Origin: Robiginitomaculum sp.
GTDB taxonomy: Bacteria > Pseudomonadota > Alphaproteobacteria > Caulobacterales > Maricaulaceae
Length of the DNA: 64,000 bases
NCBI GenBank assembly: GCA_021776515.1
Contig: JAJFFS010000016.1
Span: 62,001-126,000 of the forward strand
Direction: 5' to 3'
Below the pieces are notes generated by a model, which saw nothing but the letters and a program-made list of their open reading frames with translations, did not search any database and was not told the origin of the DNA. The position numbers were made by a program, and so were the translations under genes. This document shows positions 45,600 to 55,558 of this stretch, in pieces; position 1 is the stretch's first letter, and the number at the start of each line of letters is the position of its first letter.

Positions 45600-46516
45600 G
45601 TGTAGAGGCTGAAAGTCTTGGTACTGAAGATGATAGCGTTCTGCCATTTGCCCTGGAGACGCGCCCGGTGCGCGGGCGCATGGTCAGGCTGGGGCCGGTG
45701 CTGGATAATATTTTAAGTGCCCATGACTACCCTGATCCGGTGGCGCGACTTTTGGGTGAGGCAGTACTGATTGCCATTATGGCAGGGTCATCGCTGAAAT
45801 TTGATGGTCACCTAACCGTACAAGCCAGTGGTGATGGGCCGGTATCTCTGGTGTTGGCCAATTATTCCACTACAGGCGGCGTACGCGGCTATGCGCGTTT
45901 TGATGCAAAACTTCTGGAAAAGCTAAGAGACATAAATACTGATCTTGGGCAGTTAATGGGCAAGGGCCGCTTTGCATTGACCATTGATCCAGGTTCTGCG
46001 GCGGAGCGTTATCAGGGGGTGACGGCGCTAACCGGGACCAGTTTAAGCACCAGTGCACTTAGCTACTTTACCAGCTCGGAACAGGTGCCAACACGCATAA
46101 GTGCCAACATTGCGCGCCTCACGAACCCTGATGGGGTACGCTCCTGGCGCGGTGGTGGTGCCATTATGCAACTTATTGCCGGGCAAGGCGATGGTGATGA
46201 GGATTGGGAACATGCCGGTGTGCTTTTTGAAACCATAAGTGCGGACGAACTGACCGACCCGCAGCTTTCCGCTGGCAAATTGCTCTATCGATTGTTTCAT
46301 GAAGACGGGGTGCGTATTTTTGACCCCAAAGCGTTGTACAAACGCTGCCCCTGCACCCCTGATTATCTTCGCTCTATTCTGTCGCAATTTCCTGAAGAGG
46401 AACACGAAGGTATGACAGAAGGCGATGGCCGCATTCGGATGACCTGCGCTTTTTGCTCAAAGGATTTTTTCTTTCAGCCGGACGAACTGGCAAGCGATGA
46501 GGATGCAACCTCATAA
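45596..46516 (+). CDS. hslO: Redox-regulated chaperone Hsp33
   Basis: A 306-residue holdase activated by oxidation. Zinc-binding Cys are seen as CxC (RCPCTPD) and CxxC (CAFCSKDF) near the C-terminus. The ATG at 45596 overlaps argF. The final 43 bases overlap the convergent flavin monooxygenase gene. Confidence 0.92.
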   Translation: MSVEAESLGTEDDSVLPFALETRPVRGRMVRLGPVLDNILSAHDYPDPVARLLGEAVLIAIMAGSSLKFDGHLTVQASGDGPVSLVLANYSTTGGVRGYARFDAKLLEKLRDINTDLGQLMGKGRFALTIDPGSAAERYQGVTALTGTSLSTSALSYFTSSEQVPTRISANIARLTNPDGVRSWRGGGAIMQLIAGQGDGDEDWEHAGVLFETISADELTDPQLSAGKLLYRLFHEDGVRIFDPKALYKRCPCTPDYLRSILSQFPEEEHEGMTEGDGRIRMTCAFCSKDFFFQPDELASDEDATS

Positions 46517-47964
46517 TCGGCAAAGACTGGCCGTGCCATCATCCGCCGAAAAGTGGCGGTGGAATGTGGCCATAGCGTCGGGATGGTGCCGTCCTCAGCC
46601 TTGTACCAGCTAGCGCAATCAGAGGCCCACACCATGGTTTCAAGATCACGGGCGATCGTTCTGTTATAACGCGTTTCAGCCTCTTCGCAGACATCCATCA
46701 CGCGCCCCTCCGTATAGCCAATCATTTTTAGAATATAGTCAATTTGTGCCTCGATGATGAGAATCATAGAGGAATGTCCAAGCCCGGTATTGGGGCCAAG
46801 AAGGGTAAAAAAGTTGGGAAACCCCGGATAGGAAACGCCGCGATAGGCGCTAAGACGTTTGGAAAATTGTGTGTGTAAATTGCGCCCTTGTCGGCCCGTA
46901 ATATTAAGCCCGGCCAGAAAGTTGGTAGCTTCAAACCCGGTGGCCATAATGATGACGTCGGCAGGGATTTCCTGTCCGGTTGTGCTGATCACGGTATCGG
47001 GTTTGATACGCGCTATACCTTCGGTAACAAGGCTAACATTGCCCCGCAGCAAGGTTTGATAATAATCATCTGAAAGTAAAATGCGTTTGCAGCCAAGCGG
47101 ATAGTCCGGCGTCAGTTTTTTTCGTAAATCAGGATCATGAACAATGTCGCGCATGTACTGCAAAGTGCTATGCTTGAAAAATTTTGCCAGAAAACTGTTT
47201 TTCTTAAAAGCGCGAAAGGTAAACAGGTCGCGGCTGATGTCCATAAAGTAACGTCTGGCACGAAGAAGGGCTGGAAAACGCCGCCAGCGTTTTTTCTCTG
47301 ATGTGCTATAATCTCGGTTATGGCGCGGTGCAATATAATTGGCGGAACGTTGAAAAATTGTTAGCTGCGCCACATCATCCACAATGGCCGGGGCAATTTG
47401 AACCGCACTGGCCGCACTACCGATCATCGCCACACTTTTGTCTTTCAACAACATATCCTTTGGCCAGCGGGCCGAATGAAATACCGGGCCTTTGAAGTTT
47501 TTAAGGCCTTCAATTTGCGGCACCTTGGGTATGCTAAGCGGCCCGGTGGCGCTAATGACAAAGCGGGCCTTGACCGTCTCACCTGTGGTGGTTTGCAAAA
47601 CCCAAAGCTGTGATGCGTCATCAAACCTCACATCCGCAATGGTCGTGTTCAAACGCACATTACCGGTGATGCCAAAGCGGCGGGCGCAATCCTCGACATA
47701 GGTTTTAATTTCGCTTTGGGGAGAATAAACACGGCTCCAGCCGGGGTTGAGTGAATATGAATAACAATAAAGATGAGAAGGAACATCACAGCCAGCACCA
47801 GGGTAGGTGTTATCATGCCAGGTGCCGCTTAGTCCGCCCGATTTTTCAAAGATGATAAAGTCATCGATCCCGGCACGGATGAGGCCAATGCCCATACCAA
47901 CACCGGAAAACCCGGCGCCAATTATGGCGGCGGTCAGCACATTGTTGTTATCGTCCTTACTCAC
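46474..47964 (-). CDS. Flavin-containing monooxygenase / BVMO-like
   Basis: A 496-residue FAD/NAD(P)H oxygenase. FAD Rossmann motif AAIIGAGFSGVGMG at the N-terminus and a second nucleotide motif VAMIGSAASAVQIAP. The FHSARWPKD segment is typical of Baeyer-Villiger or flavin monooxygenases. Substrate unknown. Overlaps cutA at its 5' end by 4 bases and hslO convergently at its 3' end. Confidence 0.87.
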   Translation of the reverse strand: MSKDDNNNVLTAAIIGAGFSGVGMGIGLIRAGIDDFIIFEKSGGLSGTWHDNTYPGAGCDVPSHLYCYSYSLNPGWSRVYSPQSEIKTYVEDCARRFGITGNVRLNTTIADVRFDDASQLWVLQTTTGETVKARFVISATGPLSIPKVPQIEGLKNFKGPVFHSARWPKDMLLKDKSVAMIGSAASAVQIAPAIVDDVAQLTIFQRSANYIAPRHNRDYSTSEKKRWRRFPALLRARRYFMDISRDLFTFRAFKKNSFLAKFFKHSTLQYMRDIVHDPDLRKKLTPDYPLGCKRILLSDDYYQTLLRGNVSLVTEGIARIKPDTVISTTGQEIPADVIIMATGFEATNFLAGLNITGRQGRNLHTQFSKRLSAYRGVSYPGFPNFFTLLGPNTGLGHSSMILIIEAQIDYILKMIGYTEGRVMDVCEEAETRYNRTIARDLETMVWASDCASWYKAEDGTIPTLWPHSTATFRRMMARPVFADYEVASSSLASSSG

Positions 47965-48281
47965 CGGCGCGTCTCCTGCTTCACCCAGTCCATATAGGGG
48001 TAATGGCTTAATTTTGCATCGACAGGTAACACAGTGAAGGCAGGTACTTCATAAGGGTGAAGGGTTAGAAACCGTGCCTTTAGTTCTTTCACCCGCACCG
48101 CCGCCGTTTTGATGAACATGATGATCTCCCCCTCGGTGCACACTTCACCTTCCCAGCGATATACCGACCGGGCCGGGGGAAGGATGTTCACACAGGCCGC
48201 CAGATGTTCACCCACCAGAATTTGCGCCGCCTTAAGCGCACTTTTCTCATCCGGCCAGCTTGTATAAATCAGTACAGTCAT
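47961..48281 (-). CDS. cutA: Divalent-cation tolerance protein CutA
   Basis: A 106-residue trimeric protein of the CutA1 family, with LAACVNILPPARSVYRWEGEV, EIIMFIKTAA and LHPYEVPAF. The start at 48281 follows an AGGAAA site. It overlaps the monooxygenase start by 4 bases. A role in copper tolerance is inferred by family only. Confidence 0.9.
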   Translation of the reverse strand: MTVLIYTSWPDEKSALKAAQILVGEHLAACVNILPPARSVYRWEGEVCTEGEIIMFIKTAAVRVKELKARFLTLHPYEVPAFTVLPVDAKLSHYPYMDWVKQETRR

Positions 48282-48332
48282 GGATTTTCCTGTTCTCAAA
48301 GCGTAATCAAGCGCGATTGGAGATGTTTGACA

Positions 48333-49037
48333 ATGCGCAAAGATGACACAGCACTGGTACTTTTTTCCGGTGGACAGGATAGTGCCCTTTGCCTTGTCTG
48401 GGCATTAAAACGCTTTGCCCGTGTTGAAACCATTGGTTTTGACTATGGCCAGCGCCATAATATTGAACTTGAGGTCCGCAAAGATTTTTTGCTCGAAATC
48501 AAGGCAACTCTGCCCGAGCTAACACAAAACCTTGGCGGGGATCATAGCGTTGATCTTTCAGGTTTTGGCAAGCTGGCCGAAAGCTCTCTTACCCGCGAAC
48601 GTGAGATTGTTTTTAATAAAACCGGCCTGCCCGACACCTTTGTGCCGGGACGCAATTTGATGTTTTTCACCGCAGCGGCTGCCCTTGGCTATCGGCGCGG
48701 ATTAATGAACCTTGTGGGCGGCATGTGCGAGACGGACTATTCGGGCTATCCAGACTGCCGCGAGAACACGCTGGCCGTCATGCAAGAGGCACTTAATCTG
48801 GGCATGGATGCGCACTTCACCATCCACACGCCGCTGATGCACATCGACAAGGCACAAAGCTGGCAAATGGCGGACGAGCTTGGCAGCATGGCTTTGGTGG
48901 AATTGATTATAGAACACACCCACACCTGTTATCTGGGCGTACGGGATAAGCGCCATAGCTGGGGGTATGGTTGTGGCACCTGCCCGGCGTGTGAATTGCG
49001 CGCCCAGGGGTTTGCAAAATGGCGGGCGATGTCATGA
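48333..49037 (+). CDS. queC: 7-cyano-7-deazaguanine synthase
   Basis: A 234-residue PP-loop ATPase for preQ0 in queuosine synthesis. LFSGGQDSALCL is the ATP motif, and the C-terminal zinc site is CGTCPACELR. The frame is open far upstream, but the ATG at 48333 is the family start. Starts the queC-queE-queD operon; queE starts within its last codons. Confidence 0.93.
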   Translation: MRKDDTALVLFSGGQDSALCLVWALKRFARVETIGFDYGQRHNIELEVRKDFLLEIKATLPELTQNLGGDHSVDLSGFGKLAESSLTREREIVFNKTGLPDTFVPGRNLMFFTAAAALGYRRGLMNLVGGMCETDYSGYPDCRENTLAVMQEALNLGMDAHFTIHTPLMHIDKAQSWQMADELGSMALVELIIEHTHTCYLGVRDKRHSWGYGCGTCPACELRAQGFAKWRAMS

Positions 49038-49663
49038 CCTATTCCGTCAAGGAAATGTTTCTGACCTTGCAGGGCGAAGGGGCGCAAGCCGGACGGGTAG
49101 CGGTTTTTATACGCTTTACTGGCTGCAATCTCTGGTCCGGGCGTGAAATAGACCGGCACAAGGCGCAATGCACATTTTGCGATACCGAGTTTGTCGGTAT
49201 GGATGGGCCGGGTGGCGGGCAGTTCACAACGCCTGCGGCACTGGCTGAGGCTGCAAAAAAACTTTGGCCAGGGGGTGGTCAACCTTATGTAGTTTGCACT
49301 GGTGGTGAGCCATTATTGCAACTCGATATATCTTTAATTGATGCTCTGCATGGTGCCGGGTTTCAGATCGCTGTGGAAACCAATGGCACAATTGTTGCGC
49401 CGGATGGCATAGACTGGCTGTGCGTCAGCCCGAAGGCGAATGCGCCTTTAAAGCAAACAAGCGGCGATGAATTAAAACTGGTTTTCCCGCAAGCCGAGAA
49501 TAAACCGGAGGATTTTGAGCATCTGGAATTTGCCCGCTTTGTGCTACAACCCATGGACGGCCCTGACGTGATAGAATATACGCGCAGCGCCGTGAGGTAT
49601 TGTCTTTCACACCCCCAATGGGGCCTTAGCTTGCAGACACACAAATGGATCGGGATTTCCTAA
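49034..49663 (+). CDS. queE: 7-carboxy-7-deazaguanine synthase
   Basis: A 209-residue radical SAM enzyme. Its cluster Cys are C31, C46 and C49, a C-x14-C-x2-C pattern known in QueE, rather than the usual C-x3-C-x2-C. The VCTGGEPLLQL motif confirms radical SAM. The ATG at 49034 overlaps the queC stop (ATGA); an in-frame ATG at 49019 is less likely. Confidence 0.92.
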   Translation: MTYSVKEMFLTLQGEGAQAGRVAVFIRFTGCNLWSGREIDRHKAQCTFCDTEFVGMDGPGGGQFTTPAALAEAAKKLWPGGGQPYVVCTGGEPLLQLDISLIDALHGAGFQIAVETNGTIVAPDGIDWLCVSPKANAPLKQTSGDELKLVFPQAENKPEDFEHLEFARFVLQPMDGPDVIEYTRSAVRYCLSHPQWGLSLQTHKWIGIS

Positions 49664-49677
49664 ATACCTTTGAGAGT

Positions 49678-50052
49678 ATGAAGCGCCGTCCGGCGAGCAT
49701 TAGTCGTGCTGCATGGTTCGAGGCTGCACATCATTTGTCAGAGTGCAAAGACGGGCAGGGCTATACACACCTGCATGGCCATTCATTTCGGGTTGAGCTG
49801 ACGGTTTCGGGCGTGCCTTCCGGGCCAAATGGCTGGGTCGAAGATCTGGCAGACATCAAAGCGGCGCTGGATGAGATACGCAGCAAACTGGACCATGCTT
49901 ACCTTAACGAGATCGAGGGCCTGGAAAAGCCGTCGCTGGAGCGCCTTTGTGCCTGGATTGCAGCTTTTACCCTGCCACGCTTGCCCAGGCTTAGTGCTGT
50001 ACAGGTCGCCCGACCATCATTGAATGAAACCTGCACGCTGGAACTTGGCTAA
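49678..50052 (+). CDS. queD: 6-carboxy-5,6,7,8-tetrahydropterin synthase
   Basis: A 124-residue QueD with zinc His in FEAAHHL and HLHGHSF, and the catalytic Cys between them (SECKDG). The start at 49678 gives the usual N-terminus; an ATG at 49645, overlapping queE, is also in frame. Completes preQ0 synthesis with queC and queE. No queF or GTP cyclohydrolase is in the window. Confidence 0.9.
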   Translation: MKRRPASISRAAWFEAAHHLSECKDGQGYTHLHGHSFRVELTVSGVPSGPNGWVEDLADIKAALDEIRSKLDHAYLNEIEGLEKPSLERLCAWIAAFTLPRLPRLSAVQVARPSLNETCTLELG

Positions 50053-50057
50053 TCGCT

Positions 50058-51098
50058 TCAGCTCATTTGTAACGCGCGTGCCTCGGCAAATGAAATCAGT
50101 TTTTTCTGATTTTCATCCCAGAGGCCAAGCTTTACACACTTCAGGCTTTGCCACAGCGTCATACGTTTCAGTGCCGCCAGTTCAGGGTAATCCCGCAGCA
50201 CCTGTTGCAGTCGATAATATGGAATTTTACTGCATAAATGGTGCACATGATGCACGCCAATATTAGCGGTGAACCAGCGTAATATGCCCGGCAGGTCATA
50301 GTGTGAACTTCCATAAAGCGCAGCATCCTGCACCGTCCACTCACTGTCTCGGGCCCAAACCGTACCCTCAAACTGGTGCTGTACATAAAACAGCCAAACA
50401 CCAATTGAAGCTGCGACAATAGCAATGGGTAAATGCACCAGAAGAAATGGGCCAAGTCCAATAAAATGAATTAAAACTACGGCCATCAGAAGCATAAAAG
50501 CATTCGTCCCCATGGCACTAATCCAATAGCGCCAACCGGCACGCATGAAGCCCAGAGGCAGGCGCTGGCGAAGCAGAAAATTGTATGCCGGGCCAAGGCC
50601 AAACAATATCAAGGGGTGGCGATAGAGGCGATAACCAATCCGCCCAGAACGAGAAAGCGCCTGATATTCTTGCACTGTTAAGGTATCAATGTCGCCCAGA
50701 CCACGCCGGTCCAGATTTCCCGAACTGGCGTGATGGGCTGCATGTGCGCGCCGCCAGACATAATACGGGGTTAGCGTAAACACGCCAAGAAAACGGCCTA
50801 CCCAGTCATTGGCTGTTTTTTTGCTTAAAAAGGCACCATGACCGCAATCGTGCTGAATAAGAAAAAGCCGAACCATAAATCCGCCAGCCGGGATGCTGAT
50901 GGCCAGAGTAAGCCAATAGCTGATCGACAAAGCCCACCATGCAGCCGCCCATAGGGTTATGAATGGGATAAATGTCATGGCCAGTTCAAGTGTGCTGCGT
51001 ATTGTGCTGGGTTGCCAATATCGCATTAACAAAGGTAGCCAGTCCCGTGCTGATTTAATGCTATCCCCGGACTGTACATGGTTTTGCGTGGAATTCAT
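50058..51098 (-). CDS. Membrane fatty acid desaturase
   Basis: A 346-residue di-iron membrane enzyme with the three His boxes: HDCGHGAF, HAAHHASSG and HVHHLC. Four or so hydrophobic segments surround them. It inserts a double bond in acyl chains, probably of phospholipids. Stands alone, convergent with queD. Confidence 0.9.
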   Translation of the reverse strand: MNSTQNHVQSGDSIKSARDWLPLLMRYWQPSTIRSTLELAMTFIPFITLWAAAWWALSISYWLTLAISIPAGGFMVRLFLIQHDCGHGAFLSKKTANDWVGRFLGVFTLTPYYVWRRAHAAHHASSGNLDRRGLGDIDTLTVQEYQALSRSGRIGYRLYRHPLILFGLGPAYNFLLRQRLPLGFMRAGWRYWISAMGTNAFMLLMAVVLIHFIGLGPFLLVHLPIAIVAASIGVWLFYVQHQFEGTVWARDSEWTVQDAALYGSSHYDLPGILRWFTANIGVHHVHHLCSKIPYYRLQQVLRDYPELAALKRMTLWQSLKCVKLGLWDENQKKLISFAEARALQMS

Positions 51099-51205
51099 TC
51101 GCTCATAACCCCTCTGAACATTAATAGCGAACAGCTGATAAACTCAATATAGCAGTGACGAAATAGAGCAACCTGTTTACGCGCTTTGGGTTGCGCAATT
51201 TTTAC

Positions 51206-53260
51206 TTACTCTTCCAATGTTCCCAGTAAATCGCCTAGCGGATCATCTGCTTGCGGCTTTGCTTCGGCGTGAATATGAGCGCTTGGGGCAGGGGAGATAG
51301 TGGCAATGGCAAGGCCGGGTGTGGCTGGGGCTATCGCAGGAACATCTTTTAAGACCTCAGTCATATAGGCATGCCAAATTTGTGCGGGCAGGGTGCCGCC
51401 AGTGATTTTCTGCATGGCACGGTTTTGATCATCGCCAACCCAAACCCCGGCAGTATGACCGCTGGCATAACCGGTAAACCAGGCATCACGAAAATCATTT
51501 GTAGTACCTGTTTTGCCGGCGCTGGGGCGATTATTAAGGCGGGCACGGCGACCGGTGCCATCGCTCATCACCCGTTGCAGCATCATATTCATCAACTGAT
51601 AAGGGCGTTGATTCAACACCTGCTGGCGAGGTTGTATTTTGCGTGCCCATAAGACATCACCTTCGCGCGTGGAAATACGCGTCAGACCAAAGGGCCGTGC
51701 CAGTGCGCCGCCATTGGCAAAGGGTGCATAAGCCGAGGTCAGTTCCAGAAGGCTGGTACCGTTAGAGCCAAGAGGCATGGAGCGCGTCAGGCCGATATGG
51801 GATGTGAACCCCATCCGGTGTGCCGCTTCGGCGATACGGTCCCGCCCCACCTCATTGGCGACCTTAACCGCCACAGTGTTTATGGATTTTGCCAATGCGG
51901 TTATCAGCGCCATATCGCCAGCATACGTGCCGGAATAGTTTTGCGGTTGCCAGTCGCCGATACGCACCGGCGCATCCTCGCGTACGGTCCAGGGGGAAAG
52001 GCCCGCCTCTATTGCGGCCAGATAAACAAAGGGCTTAAAAGCTGAGCCGGGTTGTCGTCTTGCCTGGGTGGCGCGGTTAAACTGGCTGCGGGCATAGGAT
52101 ACACCGCCTGCCATGGCGCGCACCGCACCATCATCCGCCAGCGCTACCAGTGCGCCTTGCGTTGCACCTCTTGCATGGGCCTTGTCATCAAGAACACTTA
52201 AAACAGCACGTTCTGCGGCACGTTGATTGCCAAGATCCAGAGTGGTCTCAATCAAAAGGTCCGCATCAATCTCGCCGGTTAGCTCACGCACTTGCGGTGC
52301 CAGCCAGTCAACAAAATACGAGGCTGCGGGGCTTGCTTGTGCACGACGTACGTGTACCGGTTGTGAGAAGGCTTCCTCGCGTTCGCTAGTGCTGATTTTT
52401 TTGGCCTTGACCATCACATCCAGAACTACCGTAGCACGCCGCTCTGCGCGGGCCAGATCAGCGGTTGGGCTATAACGGTTTGGTGCTTTTAAGAGACCCG
52501 CAATCATTGCTGCTTCGCCCAGGTTAAGCTCTCGTGCCGGTTTGGAAAAATAACGCTGTGACGCGGCTTCTATGCCCCAGGCTCCGCGCCCAAAATACAC
52601 CCGGTTGAGATAAAGCGAGAGTATTTCTTTCTTCGAGAAACGGCTTTCCAGCCAAAAGGCCAGCAACACTTCTTTGGCTTTGCGTTTATAGGTTCGATCA
52701 TTGGTCAGAAACAGGTTTTTGGCCAATTGCTGGGTCAGGGTCGATCCGCCTTGCACCACGCTGCCTTTGCGAAAATTGGCCACCATGGCTCGTGCCAAGC
52801 CAATGGGGTCAACGCCAAAATGATAATAAAAACGCCGGTCCTCAATGGACAAAACGGCGTCAATTAAGTGCGGTGGCAATTCATCAATTTGCACAGGTGG
52901 TGCATAGGCAGCCCCGCGCACCGCAATCTGGTTTCCGTTTGTATCTACATAAGTAATGCTGGGTTGGCGCTCGACCTCCCACAAGCTGGCTGTGTCAGGA
53001 AGGTCAGAAGCTAGCAATAAAAGCCCGGCACCACCAATAAGACCAAGCCACAAACTGGCGACCATGCCCCAATAGGCTATACGCCCAAACCGGCGTCGCC
53101 AGAGGCCGTTGCCGGTTTTAGATTTGCGCGCACGTGGTCTGGACCTTGCCGGGGATTTGGCAGGTGAACGCCCAATGGTTGGCGGGCGTTTGCGTACTGA
53201 GGTATCTCGGCGCACCGGTTTTTTGGCTGCACCCGGTTTTTTTCTGCCACCTCCTGGCAT
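51206..53260 (-). CDS. Penicillin-binding protein 1A (class A)
   Basis: A 684-residue bifunctional peptidoglycan synthase. A basic, Lys/Arg/Pro-rich cytoplasmic tail precedes a single membrane anchor, then the GT51 domain (EDRRFYYHFGVD, GGSTLTQQLAKN) and the transpeptidase (SxxK motif in PGSAFKPF, KTGTTN). The start at 53260 follows a GGGGA site; about 36 upstream codons are an open-frame artefact. Confidence 0.92.
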   Translation of the reverse strand: MPGGGRKKPGAAKKPVRRDTSVRKRPPTIGRSPAKSPARSRPRARKSKTGNGLWRRRFGRIAYWGMVASLWLGLIGGAGLLLLASDLPDTASLWEVERQPSITYVDTNGNQIAVRGAAYAPPVQIDELPPHLIDAVLSIEDRRFYYHFGVDPIGLARAMVANFRKGSVVQGGSTLTQQLAKNLFLTNDRTYKRKAKEVLLAFWLESRFSKKEILSLYLNRVYFGRGAWGIEAASQRYFSKPARELNLGEAAMIAGLLKAPNRYSPTADLARAERRATVVLDVMVKAKKISTSEREEAFSQPVHVRRAQASPAASYFVDWLAPQVRELTGEIDADLLIETTLDLGNQRAAERAVLSVLDDKAHARGATQGALVALADDGAVRAMAGGVSYARSQFNRATQARRQPGSAFKPFVYLAAIEAGLSPWTVREDAPVRIGDWQPQNYSGTYAGDMALITALAKSINTVAVKVANEVGRDRIAEAAHRMGFTSHIGLTRSMPLGSNGTSLLELTSAYAPFANGGALARPFGLTRISTREGDVLWARKIQPRQQVLNQRPYQLMNMMLQRVMSDGTGRRARLNNRPSAGKTGTTNDFRDAWFTGYASGHTAGVWVGDDQNRAMQKITGGTLPAQIWHAYMTEVLKDVPAIAPATPGLAIATISPAPSAHIHAEAKPQADDPLGDLLGTLEE

Positions 53261-53386
53261 TAATGGTCCCCTAGAATAAAAGCTATCGGGGCAGTTTCGC
53301 AGAACCGCAGTTAAGAGCAGGTGAATCAGGTAAAACCTGTAACTTCCCCACTTGCTGTTTGACGACAAGTTTTTTAGGCTTGCGCC

Positions 53387-53602
53387 ATGTCAATTATAAT
53401 AACCCTTGATGTGATGCTGGCTCGACGCAAAATGAAGGCACGAGATCTGGCAGAGATTGTCGGTATTACCGAACAAAATTTATCATTACTGCGTACTGGC
53501 AAGGTCAAGGGCGTGCGCTTTTCTACGCTGGAGAAAATTTGCGAAGCGCTGGCGTGCAAGCCTGGTGATATTCTGGATTATGAAGGCGATGGCGGGGATT
53601 GA
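53387..53602 (+). CDS. Xre family small regulator
   Basis: A 71-residue helix-turn-helix protein: MKARDLAEIVGITEQNLSLLRTGKVKGVRFSTLEKICEALACKPGDIL. Resembles the YozG/Cro group. The last 25 bases overlap the convergent antiporter gene. Regulatory target unknown. Confidence 0.85.
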   Translation: MSIIITLDVMLARRKMKARDLAEIVGITEQNLSLLRTGKVKGVRFSTLEKICEALACKPGDILDYEGDGGD

Positions 53603-55443
53603 ACTTTTTCAGCCTCACCGCGTGCAAACATAACCAGTACGCTTCCTGTTCCGCCTTTGGGGGGTCTTGATGGCCCCAGTAACGCCAGGGCACCCTCAGG
53701 CCCGCATTCCGCCACCAGCTCAGCACCCTTAGGTAAATTGGCAAGGGTGCTTTCAAGGTCATGGTCCTCACCAAGCTCGATTGTATGAAACCGCCAGCCC
53801 TGCCAGTAATCACGGATCAGGCTGTTATAATTGCGGCCGCGGGTCATGGCTGTGCGTCCCCGTATTGTGAAGGCAATGTCATGTTCGTCACTCTCCGGTC
53901 CATTATGGACACTAAGCTGAAACACTTTGTGACGACCCAGTTCAGGGGCAAACTCAACACAGACCAGCGCATTATAAGCCTCATTGGAGGACGCGCTAAG
54001 CAGCCAGTTAATCTGTGTGTGATCCAGTTTTTCTTCCGCGCTCTCGGAAAGGACTTCGCCATGAAACACCTTGATGCCTTCCAGTCGCGCATTGCGCAGG
54101 TTTTGCCAGCTTTTATCGGCCAGCATCACCGGCGTGCCTACCTCCCCGAGTATTTTGGCCAGTGCAATGGTAAAAGGGTTGGCACCCACCAGCAAAAGGC
54201 CTTCCGGGCCGGTATGTGACAGTCGTAACAGTCGTGCCAGAGGGGCGATAGAAAATCCGTGCGCCAGTACAGTTGCAAATACCATGGCAAAAACAAAAGT
54301 CGTTAGTGCGGTCGCATCGGCGCGACCAGCAGCGGTTAGTTCAGTGGCAAAATAACCAGCCACGGCGACCGCTACGATACCACGCGGCGCAATCCAGCCG
54401 ATGAGCATGGTTTCGCGCCAGTTCAGTTCTGAGCCGAAAGTTGTAATCCACACGACCAGAGGGCGCACCGCAAACAACATAACCGCGACAAAGCCAAGGA
54501 CACGCCAGTCAAACGCGGCAAAATCCTGTACCGTCAGCCCGGCCGTCAGGGTGACAAACAGTGCCGAAACCAGCAAAATTGCTATACCTTCCTTGAAACG
54601 ACGTAATTCTTCTATAGCGGCAAAGCGAATATTAGCCAGCGTTACACCCAAGGCTGTAACGGCCACCAGTCCGGTTTCATGGGCTATACTTTCCGCCAGT
54701 ACATAAACCACCATGACAGTGACCAGCATCAAAGGCGCTTTGAGATATTCCGGCACCCATCCGCGACGAAACGACAATGCCAGTAAATAACCGGCTGCTA
54801 TACCTGCCACCGCACCAACGGTGACAGCCAGTATTAACATGAGTATGGCAGCCAGCTGTCCACCCTCATGAGCACTGATTTTGTCGCCAAGGGTCATGAA
54901 TTCAAAAATCAATACCGCAAACACGGCGCCCAGGGGGTCGTTAATGATGCCTTCCCATTTGAGCACCGAGGCCGGGCGTGAACCAAGGCCAGCTTGCCGC
55001 AAGAGGGGAATGATCACCGTTGGGCCTGTGACGACCAATATGCCGCCCAAAAGCGCAGAAATATCCCAAGGTAAACCCGCAGCATAATGTGCGGCACCTG
55101 TGCCAAGCAGCCACCCTAATGGCGCTCCTAACAACACCAGTCGGAGTACAGCACCGGAGGTGGCGCGAATTTCGGCAAAATGTAATCCCAGGCCACCCTC
55201 AAATAATATGACGGCGACGGCTAGCGCTATTGCCGGGCGTAAAATTTCACCAAAATCCTGAGCCGGGGCAATCAATGGCTCACCCAGTGTTAGTGCAGAT
55301 AATGGTCCCAGTATTAGTCCGGCAACGCTCATCAGAACGATGGCGGGCCATTGAAGACGCCAGCCTAACCATTGCGCGCCAATGCCTGCGCCGATAATGA
55401 GGGCAAGTTTCGCGGTTATATCGAGTGCAAAATGTATTTCCAT
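53578..55443 (-). CDS. Monovalent cation:proton antiporter (CPA1-type) with TrkA-N-like tail
   Basis: A 621-residue protein. The first 400 residues are a twelve-helix antiporter with VTGPTVIIPLLRQAGLG, WEGIINDPLGAV and GWIAPRGIVAVAVAG, the CPA1 motifs. The C-terminus holds a Rossmann segment LLLVGANPFTIALAKILGEVG typical of regulatory TrkA-N domains that sense nucleotide. It probably exchanges Na+ or K+ for H+. Confidence 0.87.
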   Translation of the reverse strand: MEIHFALDITAKLALIIGAGIGAQWLGWRLQWPAIVLMSVAGLILGPLSALTLGEPLIAPAQDFGEILRPAIALAVAVILFEGGLGLHFAEIRATSGAVLRLVLLGAPLGWLLGTGAAHYAAGLPWDISALLGGILVVTGPTVIIPLLRQAGLGSRPASVLKWEGIINDPLGAVFAVLIFEFMTLGDKISAHEGGQLAAILMLILAVTVGAVAGIAAGYLLALSFRRGWVPEYLKAPLMLVTVMVVYVLAESIAHETGLVAVTALGVTLANIRFAAIEELRRFKEGIAILLVSALFVTLTAGLTVQDFAAFDWRVLGFVAVMLFAVRPLVVWITTFGSELNWRETMLIGWIAPRGIVAVAVAGYFATELTAAGRADATALTTFVFAMVFATVLAHGFSIAPLARLLRLSHTGPEGLLLVGANPFTIALAKILGEVGTPVMLADKSWQNLRNARLEGIKVFHGEVLSESAEEKLDHTQINWLLSASSNEAYNALVCVEFAPELGRHKVFQLSVHNGPESDEHDIAFTIRGRTAMTRGRNYNSLIRDYWQGWRFHTIELGEDHDLESTLANLPKGAELVAECGPEGALALLGPSRPPKGGTGSVLVMFARGEAEKVQSPPSPS

Positions 55444-55558
55444 AGTGCCTTATAGCGCGAGCTTTCTGTGGACCAAAGTCTTATTCAGACAAGTTCAATT
55501 CCTCTCGCCTGCCATTCACCAACCGGCTATGATGATGATTCGGTAGGATAAGATAAGT

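Noticed and set aside
48333-50052. queC-queE-queD as a 7-deazaguanine DNA-modification system
   Set aside because: No dpd genes (transglycosylase, restriction components) are nearby, so ordinary queuosine precursor synthesis is sufficient.
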